Source: Agrobacterium tumefaciens (GTDB lineage Bacteria; Pseudomonadota; Alphaproteobacteria; Rhizobiales; Rhizobiaceae). Taken from it: 64,000 nt of DNA. Numbering within the stretch: the first letter of the stretch is position 1; the number at the start of each line of letters is the position of its first letter. The notes beneath the pieces are model-generated. The model ran no database searches and had not been told where the DNA came from. It worked only from the letters and a program-made list of their open reading frames with translations. The stretch spans positions 2,604,001-2,668,000 of the forward strand of contig CP048469.1 in assembly GCA_025559845.1 (NCBI GenBank), given 5' to 3'. Positions 9,401 to 16,909 of this stretch are shown here, piece after piece. Made by a program: the position numbers and the translations under genes.

Positions 9401-9671
9401 CCGTCTGCGCCTTCGCCCGATCCTGATGACCTCGCTGGCCTTCATCATGGGTGTCGTTCCCTTGGTGGTCTCGACCGGCGCGGGCGCGGAAATGCGTGCC
9501 GCCATGGGTGTCGCCGTGTTCTCCGGCATGATCGGGGTAACGTTCTTCGGCATCTTCATGACGCCGGTGTTCTACGTGCTGATCCGCAAGCTTGCGGGTA
9601 ACCGGCCGCTGGTTCAGCACAAGCAGGAAGAGGCAGCCAATTCGGACTACAAGCTCGAAAAGGCAGGCTGA
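6477..9671 (+). CDS. RND multidrug efflux inner-membrane transporter (AcrB/MexB family)
   Basis: 1064-residue HAE1-type proton-driven pump, full length for the family. It begins MNISRFFVDRPVFAAVLS, has TM1, a large periplasmic porter loop, TM2-7, a second large loop and TM8-12. The proton-relay aspartates are D410-D411 in GIVVDDAIVVVENVER, and the TM10 lysine sits in GLSAKNAILIVEF. Its RBS GGAGAGG precedes the ATG. No TolC-type outer-membrane factor follows, since a strong terminator comes at 9721; the pump must share a channel encoded elsewhere. Substrates unknown. Confidence 0.97.
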   Translation: MNISRFFVDRPVFAAVLSVLIVVAGLLGMRALPISEYPEVVPPSVVVRATYPGANPKVIAETVATPLEEQINGVEDMLYMSSQATSDGVLTLTVTFKLGTDPDKAQQLVQNRVSQAEPRLPSEVRALGITTVKSSPDFIMVVNLVSTTDAYDITYLRNYATLNVKDRLARIEGVGQVQVFGAGDYSMRVWLDPQKVAEHDLAASDVSDAIRQQNVQAAAGIIGASPSPNGVDLQLNVNAQGRLTTPEEFGNIIVKSGANGEITRLRDVARIELGAADYTLRSLLDGKPAVAVAVLQAPGSNAIEIADNVRATMDNLQLAMPDGVKFEIVYDTTKFVRSSIEKVVDTLLEAVGLVVLVVIIFLQTWRASIIPLIAVPVSIIGTFGVMYAFGFSINALTLFGLVLAIGIVVDDAIVVVENVERNIENGLSPRDATYKAMREVSGPIIAIALVLVAVFVPLAFISGLSGQFYRQFALTIAISTVISAINSLTLSPALAALLLKEHGAPKDWLTRGMDKIFGWFFRGFNRAFGAASNGYGRTVGGLVSRKSLVMLVYLALVGATYSMFSTVPSGFVPGQDKQYLIGFAQLPDGATLDRTEDVIKRMSDIAMETPGVSNAIAFPGLSINGFTIGSNSGIVFAVLDDFEKRKTPELSGNAIALQLNQKFAGIQDAFIAMFPPPPVNGLGTTGGFKLQIEDRAGYGYQALDEATKAVIAKAYQTPELAGIFSSYQINVPQLYADLDRAKAEQLGVSVTDVFQTLQIYLGSLYVNDFNAFGRTYSVRVQADAQFRAHAEDIGRLKVRSATGQMIPLSTLLKVDATTGPERTNRYNGFLAADINGGPAPGFSSGQAQAAMEKILNETLPPGIDFEWTDLTYQQILAGNSSIIVFPLALLLVYLVLAAQYESLTLPIAIIMIVPMGVLAALTGVWLTGGDNNIFTQIGLVVLVGLSAKNAILIVEFARELEFEGRKPIAAAIEASRLRLRPILMTSLAFIMGVVPLVVSTGAGAEMRAAMGVAVFSGMIGVTFFGIFMTPVFYVLIRKLAGNRPLVQHKQEEAANSDYKLEKAG

Positions 9672-9720
9672 CACCGACCAAGAGCCACCGCCTGGCGCAG
9701 CCATGTTGCTGTGTCTGCGA

Positions 9721-9754
9721 AATGCCACGCATCTCAGCATGCGTGGCATTTTTT
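9721..9754 (+). terminator. Rho-independent terminator of the RND operon
   Basis: 12-bp perfect stem AATGCCACGCAT/ATGCGTGGCATT with a 6-nt loop followed by a T-run, 50 bp after the pump stop codon. The remaining gap to 9966 is AT-rich and presumably holds the promoter of the small gene; I see nothing else in it. Confidence 0.9.
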
Positions 9755-9965
9755 GTATTAAAACAACCCGTTTCTCTAAAATAGAATCTATTTCAACTGC
9801 TTAGACGAAAACAACGAACAAAGACCGGGGAGGAAAATCAAGATAACCAGAATAGATCCAGACGACACCATGTAATTCTCGATGTACATCTTTGTTTATA
9901 CTTGAAATTTATGTTAGCCTCACGTCCATGATTCGAACTGAATGATTTGGTTCAGGAGCTGCATG

Positions 9966-10166
9966 ATGGAGCACGACTACGAAAGCTGGGCGACGTCCGT
10001 CGCCTATTCGATCGTAATGCATGAAGGTCTGGATCTCGCCCTTTCCGCACAAAATCTGGACAAGGGAAAAACCAGAAGCAACCGGCACCGGTTGATGGAA
10101 GCTATCCGCCAGTCGTTGCTTGAAGCACGCTTGCACGGCCACACTGCGGCAGTGCCGGGCGTGTGA
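9966..10166 (+). CDS. Small conserved-type hypothetical protein
   Basis: 66-residue protein beginning MEHDYESWATSVAYSIV and ending TAAVPGV. It is soluble and mostly helical by composition, with no signal peptide or metal motif. The start is set by a good AGGAG at 9954-9958, seven bases before this ATG; an ATG one codon earlier is too close. It stands alone between the RND terminator and the convergent EEP gene. I do not recognise a function. The clean RBS and spacing argue that it is real. Confidence 0.6.
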   Translation: MEHDYESWATSVAYSIVMHEGLDLALSAQNLDKGKTRSNRHRLMEAIRQSLLEARLHGHTAAVPGV

Positions 10167-10201
10167 CTTGCGATAGATCGCTGATCTCTGGAAAGCAGCG
10201 T

Positions 10202-11047
10202 TCAGCCTGCCAGCAAATCGGTCCTGATCGCGGCTTTTAGCGGCAGGTGGTCTGAGGCAATTCTTGCCAGGGCACTGTCATGCGCCTCTACCTGCTCCAC
10301 CAGTCCCGCTCGGTTGGCAATGATCCTGTCGAGCGCCAGAACCGGCAGATTGGACGGAAAACTCGGGACCGCCGGCGGCATTCCGCCGAACGCGTCCCGC
10401 AACGTGTTCAGCGACGAACCGTTGCCGAGCCGCCATTCGTTAAGGTCGCCCATCAAAACAGTCGGGTATTCATCACGCTCTTCAAGCAACCCCAGAAGAG
10501 CTTGTGCCTGCCGGGCACGTGAATGCCGCAACAGGCCGAAATGCGCCGCGATAACCCGCAGGGTACCGCCGTGCTTCAGGTCGAGTTCCACCACCAAGGC
10601 TCCCCGTGGCTCCAATCCCGGCAGTTTCAGCGTATGGACGTCACGCACTGCGCCTTCGCGAAACAGCACGACATTGCCGTGCCAACCGTGAGCTTTCACA
10701 CCCGCCTGAACCGGCACCGGAACAAGGCCACTCTCGCGCTCCAGCCGTGCGAGATCGAGAAGGCCGGTACGCTCGCCAAACCGGCTATCTGCTTCCTGAA
10801 GCGCAATGATATCGGCGCCAATTTCCTGAATGACGCGGCTCGTTCTCTCAGGGTCAAACTTTCGATCCCGCCCGACGCATTTGTGAACATTGTAGGATGC
10901 GATGACAGGAAAGGCATGATTTTTGGTCACAAGAGATGGCGCCAACCGTTTCTTGCGTTCACGCAGCGATTTGATCACGAAGGCCGGCAAGCCTGTGTTC
11001 TTCGCCACCTTCATCTCTGCATCTTCAGGCACATCTTTTCGTTTCAT
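10202..11047 (-). CDS. Endonuclease/exonuclease/phosphatase family protein
   Basis: 281-residue metal-dependent phosphohydrolase of the EEP (DNase I/exonuclease III-like) fold. Readable motifs are SYNVHKCVGRD near the N-terminus, the metal-binding ALQEADSRFG, the GDLNEW catalytic strand and the terminal SDHLPLKA. I chose ATG 11047 because GGAAAG lies a few bases upstream; a longer frame from 11110 would overlap the cardiolipin synthase. It lies 13 bp behind that gene on the same strand. EEP proteins beside phospholipid synthases often act on phosphoester or lipid substrates, but nucleic acid cannot be excluded. Confidence 0.9.
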   Translation of the reverse strand: MKRKDVPEDAEMKVAKNTGLPAFVIKSLRERKKRLAPSLVTKNHAFPVIASYNVHKCVGRDRKFDPERTSRVIQEIGADIIALQEADSRFGERTGLLDLARLERESGLVPVPVQAGVKAHGWHGNVVLFREGAVRDVHTLKLPGLEPRGALVVELDLKHGGTLRVIAAHFGLLRHSRARQAQALLGLLEERDEYPTVLMGDLNEWRLGNGSSLNTLRDAFGGMPPAVPSFPSNLPVLALDRIIANRAGLVEQVEAHDSALARIASDHLPLKAAIRTDLLAG

Positions 11048-11060
11048 GCTGTCTTTCCGG

Positions 11061-12521
11061 TCAGAGGTAAGGCGAGGCAAGCCACAGGACGCGCTCCCCC
11101 AAACGGACAACGAATGGCCGCGCCATTAGTTCGGCCAATCGCACCGGAACGGCATTATCCCGCACCTTTCTGATGTATTGAGCCGTTTGTCCCGCAAAGT
11201 CCCTGTCCATCACTTCAAGATCGATTTCAAAGTTCAGCCGCAACGAGCGTGGATCGAGATTGGACGAACCGACGTAAGCCCAGCACTCGTCGATCACTAC
11301 GAGCTTGGAATGGTTGAACGCCCCTGTCGCGCGCCAGATGCGGCAATAATTCTTCAGCATCTGGTCGAACTGCGCTGTCATGGCACGGTCCACCAGCACG
11401 AGATTATTGCTTTTCGGGACGACGATATCCACCAGAACGCCACGCCTCGCTGCAGTCGTGATCGCCGAAATAAGCTCTCGATCCGGGAGAAAATAGGGCG
11501 ACATGATGAGAATGGACGATCGCGCGATAGAAAAGGCACCCATCAGCATCTTGTGGTTCGTCTCGATGCTCTTGTCCGGACCTGACGAAGAAACACGTGC
11601 GACAAGCTGCGAGCCCGGCGTGCTCAGGGGAATTGCCGGGTCCCACATGGGAATATCCAGCAACTCGCCAGTGGTGAAGCGCCAGTCCTCTGCCGCAATC
11701 GAAAAGAAATCGGCAACCACTGGACCGGTGATCTTGAAGTGCCTGTCCTGCGCCTGATGTTCCCCGGCGAACTCGGAGGTAAATCCCTCGCGAATGTTCA
11801 TTCCACCGCTAAACGCGATGCTGCCATCCACCACGAGGATCTTTCGGTGCGTACGCAGATTGGCATAAGGCAAACGAAGCCCCATGATGACGTTACCGTT
11901 GAAGACATTCGCCGCGATGCCCTTGTCCCGTAGCGTTGGCAGAATACTGGGCACCGAATAGCGGGCGCCGACGGCGTCGACGAGAACGCGTACCTCGACC
12001 CCACGCGACTTTGCCCTTTCCAGAGCCTCGACAAAGCGAGCACCAATCCTGTCATTGTCGAAAATGTACGTCTCCAGAATGACCGAGCGTCTCGCCTGTT
12101 CGATGGCATCGAGCATGTGCGCATAGGCTTCGTCGCCAGTGACGAGCGTTTCTATACTGTTTCCGGTGGTCAAAGCATGACGCGTCACCCTGTCGCCCAA
12201 CGTCTTCATTGCCTCGAAACGGCGCCCGAAACGTTCGGCAATCATCTGGCCGGTGGCATCAAATTGAGCCACCCGATCCATGATCTCGTCCTGCATAAAG
12301 GAACGCTGCTGCGTGAGGCTCGAGCGGCGGATACGGTTGATGCCGGCAATTGCGTAGATCACGGCTCCGACAATCGGCGAGAGCACGATAACGCCCACCC
12401 AGCCGAGCGCCGAGCGAACCTCTTCCTTGGTCATGGTGGCATGCACGGCCGCCACGGTCCCCATCAGAACCGAAAGAACAGCGAGAATATGCGGCCAGTA
12501 AGCGACAATCAAATCGAGCAT
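11061..12521 (-). CDS. cls: Cardiolipin synthase (phospholipase D superfamily)
   Basis: 486-residue membrane-bound enzyme that joins two phosphatidylglycerol molecules into cardiolipin and glycerol. Two N-terminal membrane segments (MLDLIVAYWPHILAVLSVL and a second at about residues 35-60) precede two PLD domains. Both HKD motifs are visible: HRKILVVDGSIAFSGG and HSKLVVIDECWAYVGSSN. Length matches ClsA-type enzymes. I start at the ATG 12521, which fits the first membrane helix; an upstream TTG exists but adds an unlikely leader. It is probably cotranscribed with the EEP gene. Confidence 0.93.
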   Translation of the reverse strand: MLDLIVAYWPHILAVLSVLMGTVAAVHATMTKEEVRSALGWVGVIVLSPIVGAVIYAIAGINRIRRSSLTQQRSFMQDEIMDRVAQFDATGQMIAERFGRRFEAMKTLGDRVTRHALTTGNSIETLVTGDEAYAHMLDAIEQARRSVILETYIFDNDRIGARFVEALERAKSRGVEVRVLVDAVGARYSVPSILPTLRDKGIAANVFNGNVIMGLRLPYANLRTHRKILVVDGSIAFSGGMNIREGFTSEFAGEHQAQDRHFKITGPVVADFFSIAAEDWRFTTGELLDIPMWDPAIPLSTPGSQLVARVSSSGPDKSIETNHKMLMGAFSIARSSILIMSPYFLPDRELISAITTAARRGVLVDIVVPKSNNLVLVDRAMTAQFDQMLKNYCRIWRATGAFNHSKLVVIDECWAYVGSSNLDPRSLRLNFEIDLEVMDRDFAGQTAQYIRKVRDNAVPVRLAELMARPFVVRLGERVLWLASPYL

Positions 12522-12740
12522 GATCGAACTATAGTGCAGTTCGCCGATCCCGCAATGCAAGCGTGCATGACAGGCGAAACTGGCGCTGGACTTTCATTGC
12601 CATGCTATTACGGGATAAACCCTTGCGGGATTAGCGGTGGAAACTGGAGAGGCGATATGTCATGAGAGCGCATCTTGATCTTCGGGCAACGCGGCCGAAA
12701 GCAGTCGCGCATGCCAGCAGCGTTTGAAAGCAAGGCCGTG

Positions 12741-13616
12741 ATGCAGGAAAATACCCAGGGCGCTGTCATCGTTATTTCCAGCCATGTGATGCGCGGATCG
12801 GTCGGCAACCGTGCCGCCGTCTTCGCTCTGGAAACGCTGGGCTTTCCGGTCTGGGCTGTCCCGACCATTGTCATGCCCTGGCATCCCGGCCACGGCCCCT
12901 CCACCCGGATGAGATTTCAGGACGATGATTTCGACAAGGCCATGACCGACCTCGAAAACGCGAAGTGGGTTGGCGAGGTCAAGGCCGTCCTGACCGGCTA
13001 CTTCGGAAGTGCATCACAGGTCCGTTCCGTTGCCCGCATGATCCGCAACCTCAAGGAAAAGAACCCCGCACTGGTCTATGCCTGCGATCCGGTGATGGGC
13101 GATAAGGGCGGCCTCTATATTCCCGAGGAGACGGCCGCGGCCATCCGCGACGAACTCATCCCATTGGCAACACTCGCAACCCCCAATCGGTACGAACTCG
13201 CCTGGATGAGCGGCGCAGAACTCGAGACCAACAACGCGATCATGGATGCGGCACTGGCACTCGGTCCGTCGAAGATGCTCGTGACCTCGGCTGTGCCGAT
13301 GATGGCTGGCGGCACCGGCAATCTCTACCTCAGCGGCAAACACGCACTCCTGGCCGAACACCGTGCCATCGAGGATGCGCCCAACGGCCTGGGCGATCTG
13401 ATATCGGCCCTTTTCCTTGCCCGGCTATTGGAAGGCATGGATGATGAAAAGGCGCTGCAACTGGCCACAGCGAGCGTGTTTGAAGTCCTCGCCAGAACCA
13501 AAAAACGCGACATGAACGAATTGACGCTTGAAACCGATTCCGCCAGCCTTTCCACGCCAATGGCCATGGTACAAACGCGTCATCTCTTGCATCCTTCACG
13601 CAGCAGGCGCAAATAG
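12741..13616 (+). CDS. pdxY: Pyridoxal kinase (PdxY type)
   Basis: 291-residue ribokinase-fold enzyme that phosphorylates pyridoxal to pyridoxal 5'-phosphate in vitamin B6 salvage. Signatures include SSHVMRGSVGNRAA near the start, CDPVMGD in the middle, ATPNRYELAWMSG and the anion-hole segment NGLGDLISALFL. The last usually reads GTGD, so a Thr-to-Leu change is present at the second position. The ATG at 12741 gives the normal family length, with AAGG upstream; longer starts exist at 12675 and 12711. Its neighbours are not B6 genes. Confidence 0.92.
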   Translation: MQENTQGAVIVISSHVMRGSVGNRAAVFALETLGFPVWAVPTIVMPWHPGHGPSTRMRFQDDDFDKAMTDLENAKWVGEVKAVLTGYFGSASQVRSVARMIRNLKEKNPALVYACDPVMGDKGGLYIPEETAAAIRDELIPLATLATPNRYELAWMSGAELETNNAIMDAALALGPSKMLVTSAVPMMAGGTGNLYLSGKHALLAEHRAIEDAPNGLGDLISALFLARLLEGMDDEKALQLATASVFEVLARTKKRDMNELTLETDSASLSTPMAMVQTRHLLHPSRSRRK

Positions 13617-13688
13617 CGCCCGGAGGATGGTCTTCAACGCACCGGGCTCGTCTCGCGATCCGGTCCAGCATAACGGTACTGCGATATC

Positions 13689-14330
13689 ATGAAAGATTTT
13701 CCAGAAAACCTTCTGAACGGTTACAAGAACTTCATGGCCGGTCGCTACGCCGACGAGCGCGAACGATATCGCGTTCTGGCGGAAACCGGCCAGAAGCCGC
13801 AAACCCTGTTCATTGCCTGTTGCGACTCCCGTTCTGCACCGGAAACGATTTTCGATTGCGGACCGGGCGAGCTTTTCGTGGTCAGAAACGTCGCCAACAT
13901 GGTGCCGCCCTTCGAGCCGGATGGTCAGTATCACGCGACGTCTGCGGCAATCGAATATGCCGTGCAGGTGCTGAAGGTGAAGGACATCGTGGTCATGGGC
14001 CATGGCCGCTGCGGTGGCATTCAGGCAGCCCTCGACCCCAATCTGGAACCGTTGTCGCCCGGCGACTTCATCGGCAAATGGATGAATCTGGTCAAATCGG
14101 CCGCCGAACAGATCCAGAGCAACGACGTCATGACACCTTCCGAGCGGCAAACGGCACTGGAGCGCGTCTCCATCCGCAATTCCATCGCCAACCTTCGCGC
14201 GTTCCCGTTTGTGAAAGCGCAGGAAACAGCCGGCAAGGTCAAGCTGCACGGCGCCTGGTTCGACATTTCGACCGGCGAATTGTGGGTGATGGATAACAAA
14301 ACGGGCGACTTTCGCCGCCCGGAACTTTGA
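13689..14330 (+). CDS. Beta-class carbonic anhydrase
   Basis: 213-residue zinc enzyme interconverting CO2 and bicarbonate in the cytosol. Zinc ligands are C44 (in CCDSRS), H105 and C108 (in GHGRCGG), with the D46/R48 dyad conserved. The helical N-terminus FPENLLNGYKNFMAGRY is typical of the proteobacterial beta class. It is a separate transcription unit 72 bp after pdxY and may read through from it. It converges with the transglycosylase gene. Confidence 0.96.
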   Translation: MKDFPENLLNGYKNFMAGRYADERERYRVLAETGQKPQTLFIACCDSRSAPETIFDCGPGELFVVRNVANMVPPFEPDGQYHATSAAIEYAVQVLKVKDIVVMGHGRCGGIQAALDPNLEPLSPGDFIGKWMNLVKSAAEQIQSNDVMTPSERQTALERVSIRNSIANLRAFPFVKAQETAGKVKLHGAWFDISTGELWVMDNKTGDFRRPEL

Positions 14331-14343
14331 TTGAAAAGAGGTT

Positions 14344-14366
14344 GACGGCCGGGATTACTGGCCGTC
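14344..14366. terminator. Possible bidirectional hairpin between convergent genes
   Basis: 7-bp stem GACGGCC/GGCCGTC around a 9-nt loop lies between the carbonic anhydrase stop (14330) and the transglycosylase, overlapping the latter's stop codon. There is no clear T-run on either side, so it is a weak terminator call. Confidence 0.4.
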
Positions 14367-15170
14367 GATCGCCTTGCCGATGAAGGCAATTGCCTGCTGG
14401 TAAACACTGGCAGCGTTCCAGCCCTGAATGGCGGCGAAGTTCGTCTGGCCCTGCTGGTAACCCGCACCGCGCTGCCAGCCGTGACCGACCAGGAAGTTTG
14501 CCGTCGACGCCAATGCATCGGCGCGCGAGCCAACCAGATCGACGCGGCCGTCGCGGTCGAAATCCACACCGTAGCGTACGACGTTGAGCGGCAGGAACTG
14601 CGTCTGGCCGATCTCGCCGTGAGCTGCGCCCTTGGCGTTGACATTCAGGGAGCCGTTCCCCACCAGCTTGAGGGCAGCATAGAGCTGCTCGGTGAAATAG
14701 TCAGAACGACGGCAGTCGTAGGAGAGCGTCGCAACGGCAGACAGCGTGTGCTGGTTGCCCATGAAGCCGCCAAAACCGGTTTCCATGCCCCAGATTGCCA
14801 GGAGAGGACCTGCAGGAACGCCGTAGGCTTTTTCGATCGATGCGAACAATGCAGCATTGTTCTTCTTCATCGTCTTGCCGCGCGAAATGATCGCCTGGCC
14901 ACCACGCTTCTGCATGAACTGGTCGAAAGACAGTTTGAAGCTGTGCTGTCCGCGGTCAGCGCGAATGGTCGCCTGATTGTAGGAAACGCCGGCAAAGGCA
15001 CGGTCGAGCACGGAGGCGCTGACGCCACGGCCCACCGCTTCCTGCTTGAACGCGCCAACCCATGCGCCGAATCCGGCCGAGGTGTTACCACACTGCGCAG
15101 CCAGAACCGGCGTCGCGACCAAAACCGAAACCATGGCCGTACCGGCCAGGATTGCCTTCATAACCCGCAT
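14355..15170 (-). CDS. Lytic murein transglycosylase (MltB/SLT2 family)
   Basis: 271-residue exported peptidoglycan lyase that cuts MurNAc-GlcNAc bonds with anhydro-MurNAc formation. A Sec signal peptide covers about residues 1-24 (MRVMKAILAGTAMVSVLVATPVLA). The catalytic glutamate is E130 in IWGMETGFGG, and the EIGQTQFLP motif marks the SLT2 fold. There is no lipobox and no C-terminal peptidoglycan-binding domain, so it should be a soluble periplasmic form. ATG 15170 is preferred (AAGG upstream); ATG 15161 is also possible. Confidence 0.93.
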   Translation of the reverse strand: MRVMKAILAGTAMVSVLVATPVLAAQCGNTSAGFGAWVGAFKQEAVGRGVSASVLDRAFAGVSYNQATIRADRGQHSFKLSFDQFMQKRGGQAIISRGKTMKKNNAALFASIEKAYGVPAGPLLAIWGMETGFGGFMGNQHTLSAVATLSYDCRRSDYFTEQLYAALKLVGNGSLNVNAKGAAHGEIGQTQFLPLNVVRYGVDFDRDGRVDLVGSRADALASTANFLVGHGWQRGAGYQQGQTNFAAIQGWNAASVYQQAIAFIGKAIDGQ

Positions 15171-15302
15171 CAAAATCTGCCTTCGATATCCTTTTGGGAA
15201 ACAGTCCCAAGAAAAAAAGTCTCTGTTATCGAGAACTGTGGCATCAAATTGCCTTTCGGCGAATGAGCCTGCAAATAAACTGGCCGTGATGACCCAAATT
15301 TG

Positions 15303-15340
15303 AGAAAACCCGCCCGTCCTCCACACAGAACAAGCGGGTT
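15303..15340 (-). terminator. Rho-independent terminator of asd
   Basis: On the minus strand the arms AACCCGC and GCGGGTT (15334-15340 and 15307-15313), separated by a 20-nt loop, end in TTTTCTC. It follows the asd stop by 28 bp. Confidence 0.65.
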
Positions 15341-15367
15341 ATACTTAACAAACCTTACAAAATGGTA

Positions 15368-16402
15368 TCAGGCAGCCGCCTTGCGGGGCTTGATGAGACC
15401 ACGGTTTACCAGCAGCTCGGCGATCTGGATGGCATTGAGAGCTGCACCCTTGCGCAGGTTGTCGGAAACAACCCACAGGTTCAGGCCATTCTCGACCGTC
15501 GCGTCTTCGCGGATACGCGAGATGTAGGTCGCATCTTCACCAGCGGATTCGACCGGAGTGATGTAACCACCGTTTTCGCGCTTGTCGATGACAAGGCAAC
15601 CAGGTGCTTCGCGCAGGATATCACGCGCCTGATCGGCAGTGATCTCGTTTTCGAACTCGATGTTGACCGATTCAGAATGGCCGATGAAGACAGGTACGCG
15701 CACGGCCGTGCAGGTTACCTTGATCTTCGGATCGAGCATCTTCTTCGTTTCGGCCAGAACCTTCCACTCTTCCTTCGTGTAGCCGTCTTCCATGAAGACG
15801 TCGATGTGCGGAATGACGTTGAAGGCGATACGCTTGGTGAACTTCTTCGCTTCAACCGGATCGGCTACGAAAACCGCACGGGTCTGCTGGAAGAGTTCGT
15901 CCATGCCTTCCTTGCCAGCGCCGGAAACCGACTGGTAGGTGGAGACGACAACGCGCTTGATCTTGGCAACGTCGTGCAACGGCTTCAGCGCGACAACGAG
16001 CTGGGCTGTGGAGCAATTCGGGTTTGCGATGATGTTCTTCTTCGTGAAGCCTTCAACCGCATCCGGGTTGACTTCCGGAACGATCAACGGAACTTCGGAA
16101 TCGTAACGCCATGCGGAGGAGTTGTCGATTACGACGCAACCCTGCTGGCCGATCTTCGGCGACCACTTCTTCGAAACGTCGCCGCCAGCCGACATCAGGC
16201 AGATATCGGTATCGGAGAAGTCGTAGTTTTCCATGTTGGAAACCTTCAACGTCCGATCGCCATAAGACACTTCCGTACCCTGCGAGCGGGCCGAAGCGAG
16301 CGCCACGACCTCATCGGCCGGGAAACCACGTTCTGCGAGGATGTTAAGCATTTCGCGACCGACATTGCCGGTGGCGCCTGCGATTGCAACTTTAAAACCC
16401 AT
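15368..16402 (-). CDS. asd: Aspartate-semialdehyde dehydrogenase
   Basis: 344-residue cytosolic enzyme reducing aspartyl phosphate to aspartate semialdehyde with NADPH, the branch point to lysine/diaminopimelate, threonine and methionine. The N-terminal Rossmann motif is VAIAGATGNVGREML. The catalytic thiol is C130 in NPNCSTAQL, and the substrate-binding stretch STYQSVSGAGKEGMDEL is intact. I start at MGFKV (16402). It is monocistronic by layout, with a terminator downstream and a sigma-70-like promoter about 255 bp upstream. Confidence 0.97.
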   Translation of the reverse strand: MGFKVAIAGATGNVGREMLNILAERGFPADEVVALASARSQGTEVSYGDRTLKVSNMENYDFSDTDICLMSAGGDVSKKWSPKIGQQGCVVIDNSSAWRYDSEVPLIVPEVNPDAVEGFTKKNIIANPNCSTAQLVVALKPLHDVAKIKRVVVSTYQSVSGAGKEGMDELFQQTRAVFVADPVEAKKFTKRIAFNVIPHIDVFMEDGYTKEEWKVLAETKKMLDPKIKVTCTAVRVPVFIGHSESVNIEFENEITADQARDILREAPGCLVIDKRENGGYITPVESAGEDATYISRIREDATVENGLNLWVVSDNLRKGAALNAIQIAELLVNRGLIKPRKAAA

Positions 16403-16510
16403 GATCAAGCTCTCTTTCTATCTCTCCTCTTTTTGGTGAGGGGGAACCCGCAAAACCCGCGGCTTCCTTGATCCCCAGCCAAACCGGGGAGAGAGCGGTG
16501 GCCAGAGACG

Positions 16511-16630
16511 TCAGACGGTTTTAATCGTCGTTTTGGCCGTAATTCGGATGGAATGAGAAAAGCGCGGTTGATCGCCGGCGGATTGTGCCGGTCCTTCCAT
16601 GACATTCATGTATGCGACATGTCTGCTCAA
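16511..16630 (-). CDS. Candidate 39-aa small ORF in the asd leader
   Basis: TTG-initiated frame of 39 codons beginning (M)SRHVAYMNVMEGPAQSAG and ending AKTTIKTV. A GAAGGAG ribosome-binding sequence ends seven bases before the TTG, and a TTGACA/TAATAG promoter lies immediately upstream, so it would be the first frame translated on the asd transcript. No function is recognised. It could be a leader peptide or chance; conservation would decide. Confidence 0.35.
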   Translation of the reverse strand: MSRHVAYMNVMEGPAQSAGDQPRFSHSIRITAKTTIKTV

Positions 16631-16655
16631 GGTCGTGCTCCTTCTTCGGGCACAG

Positions 16656-16683
16656 CTATTAGAAGGTTTCTTGTTTCTGTCAA
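16656..16683 (-). promoter_or_regulatory. Sigma-70-type promoter toward asd
   Basis: On the minus strand TTGACA (16683-16678), a 16-bp spacer and TAATAG (16661-16656) give a good housekeeping promoter. Transcription would begin near 16650, leaving a leader of about 245 nt before asd. Confidence 0.55.
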
Positions 16684-16909
16684 GCGCAAAGGCACGTGCC
16701 AAGCGTTCGCACGGGACCTCGAATGCGGCTCGCCGCGACATTTCCGCAAAGGAAACATTAGACTAAAGTCATAATCCCAAAGCATCTCTCTATCTTGGGT
16801 TAATTTTCTGTCACTCTACCTGTCTGCGTACTGCGCCTTCTAGGGGGGACTCGGAGGAGAGAGACGGGTTCCGGCGGTACGCTCATTTGACATCTGTGGA
16901 GGACAGACA

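Larger units (their letters stand above)
16403..16909. other. 507-bp gap between asd and the MHS transporter
   Basis: Holds the long apparent asd leader (left half), a leftward promoter at 16656-16683 with a candidate small ORF, and on the right about 220 bp leading to the transporter. That right part includes an AT-rich stretch near 16790-16815 and the transporter RBS GGAGGAC at 16898-16904. I find no tRNA or known riboswitch fold by eye. Confidence 0.6.
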
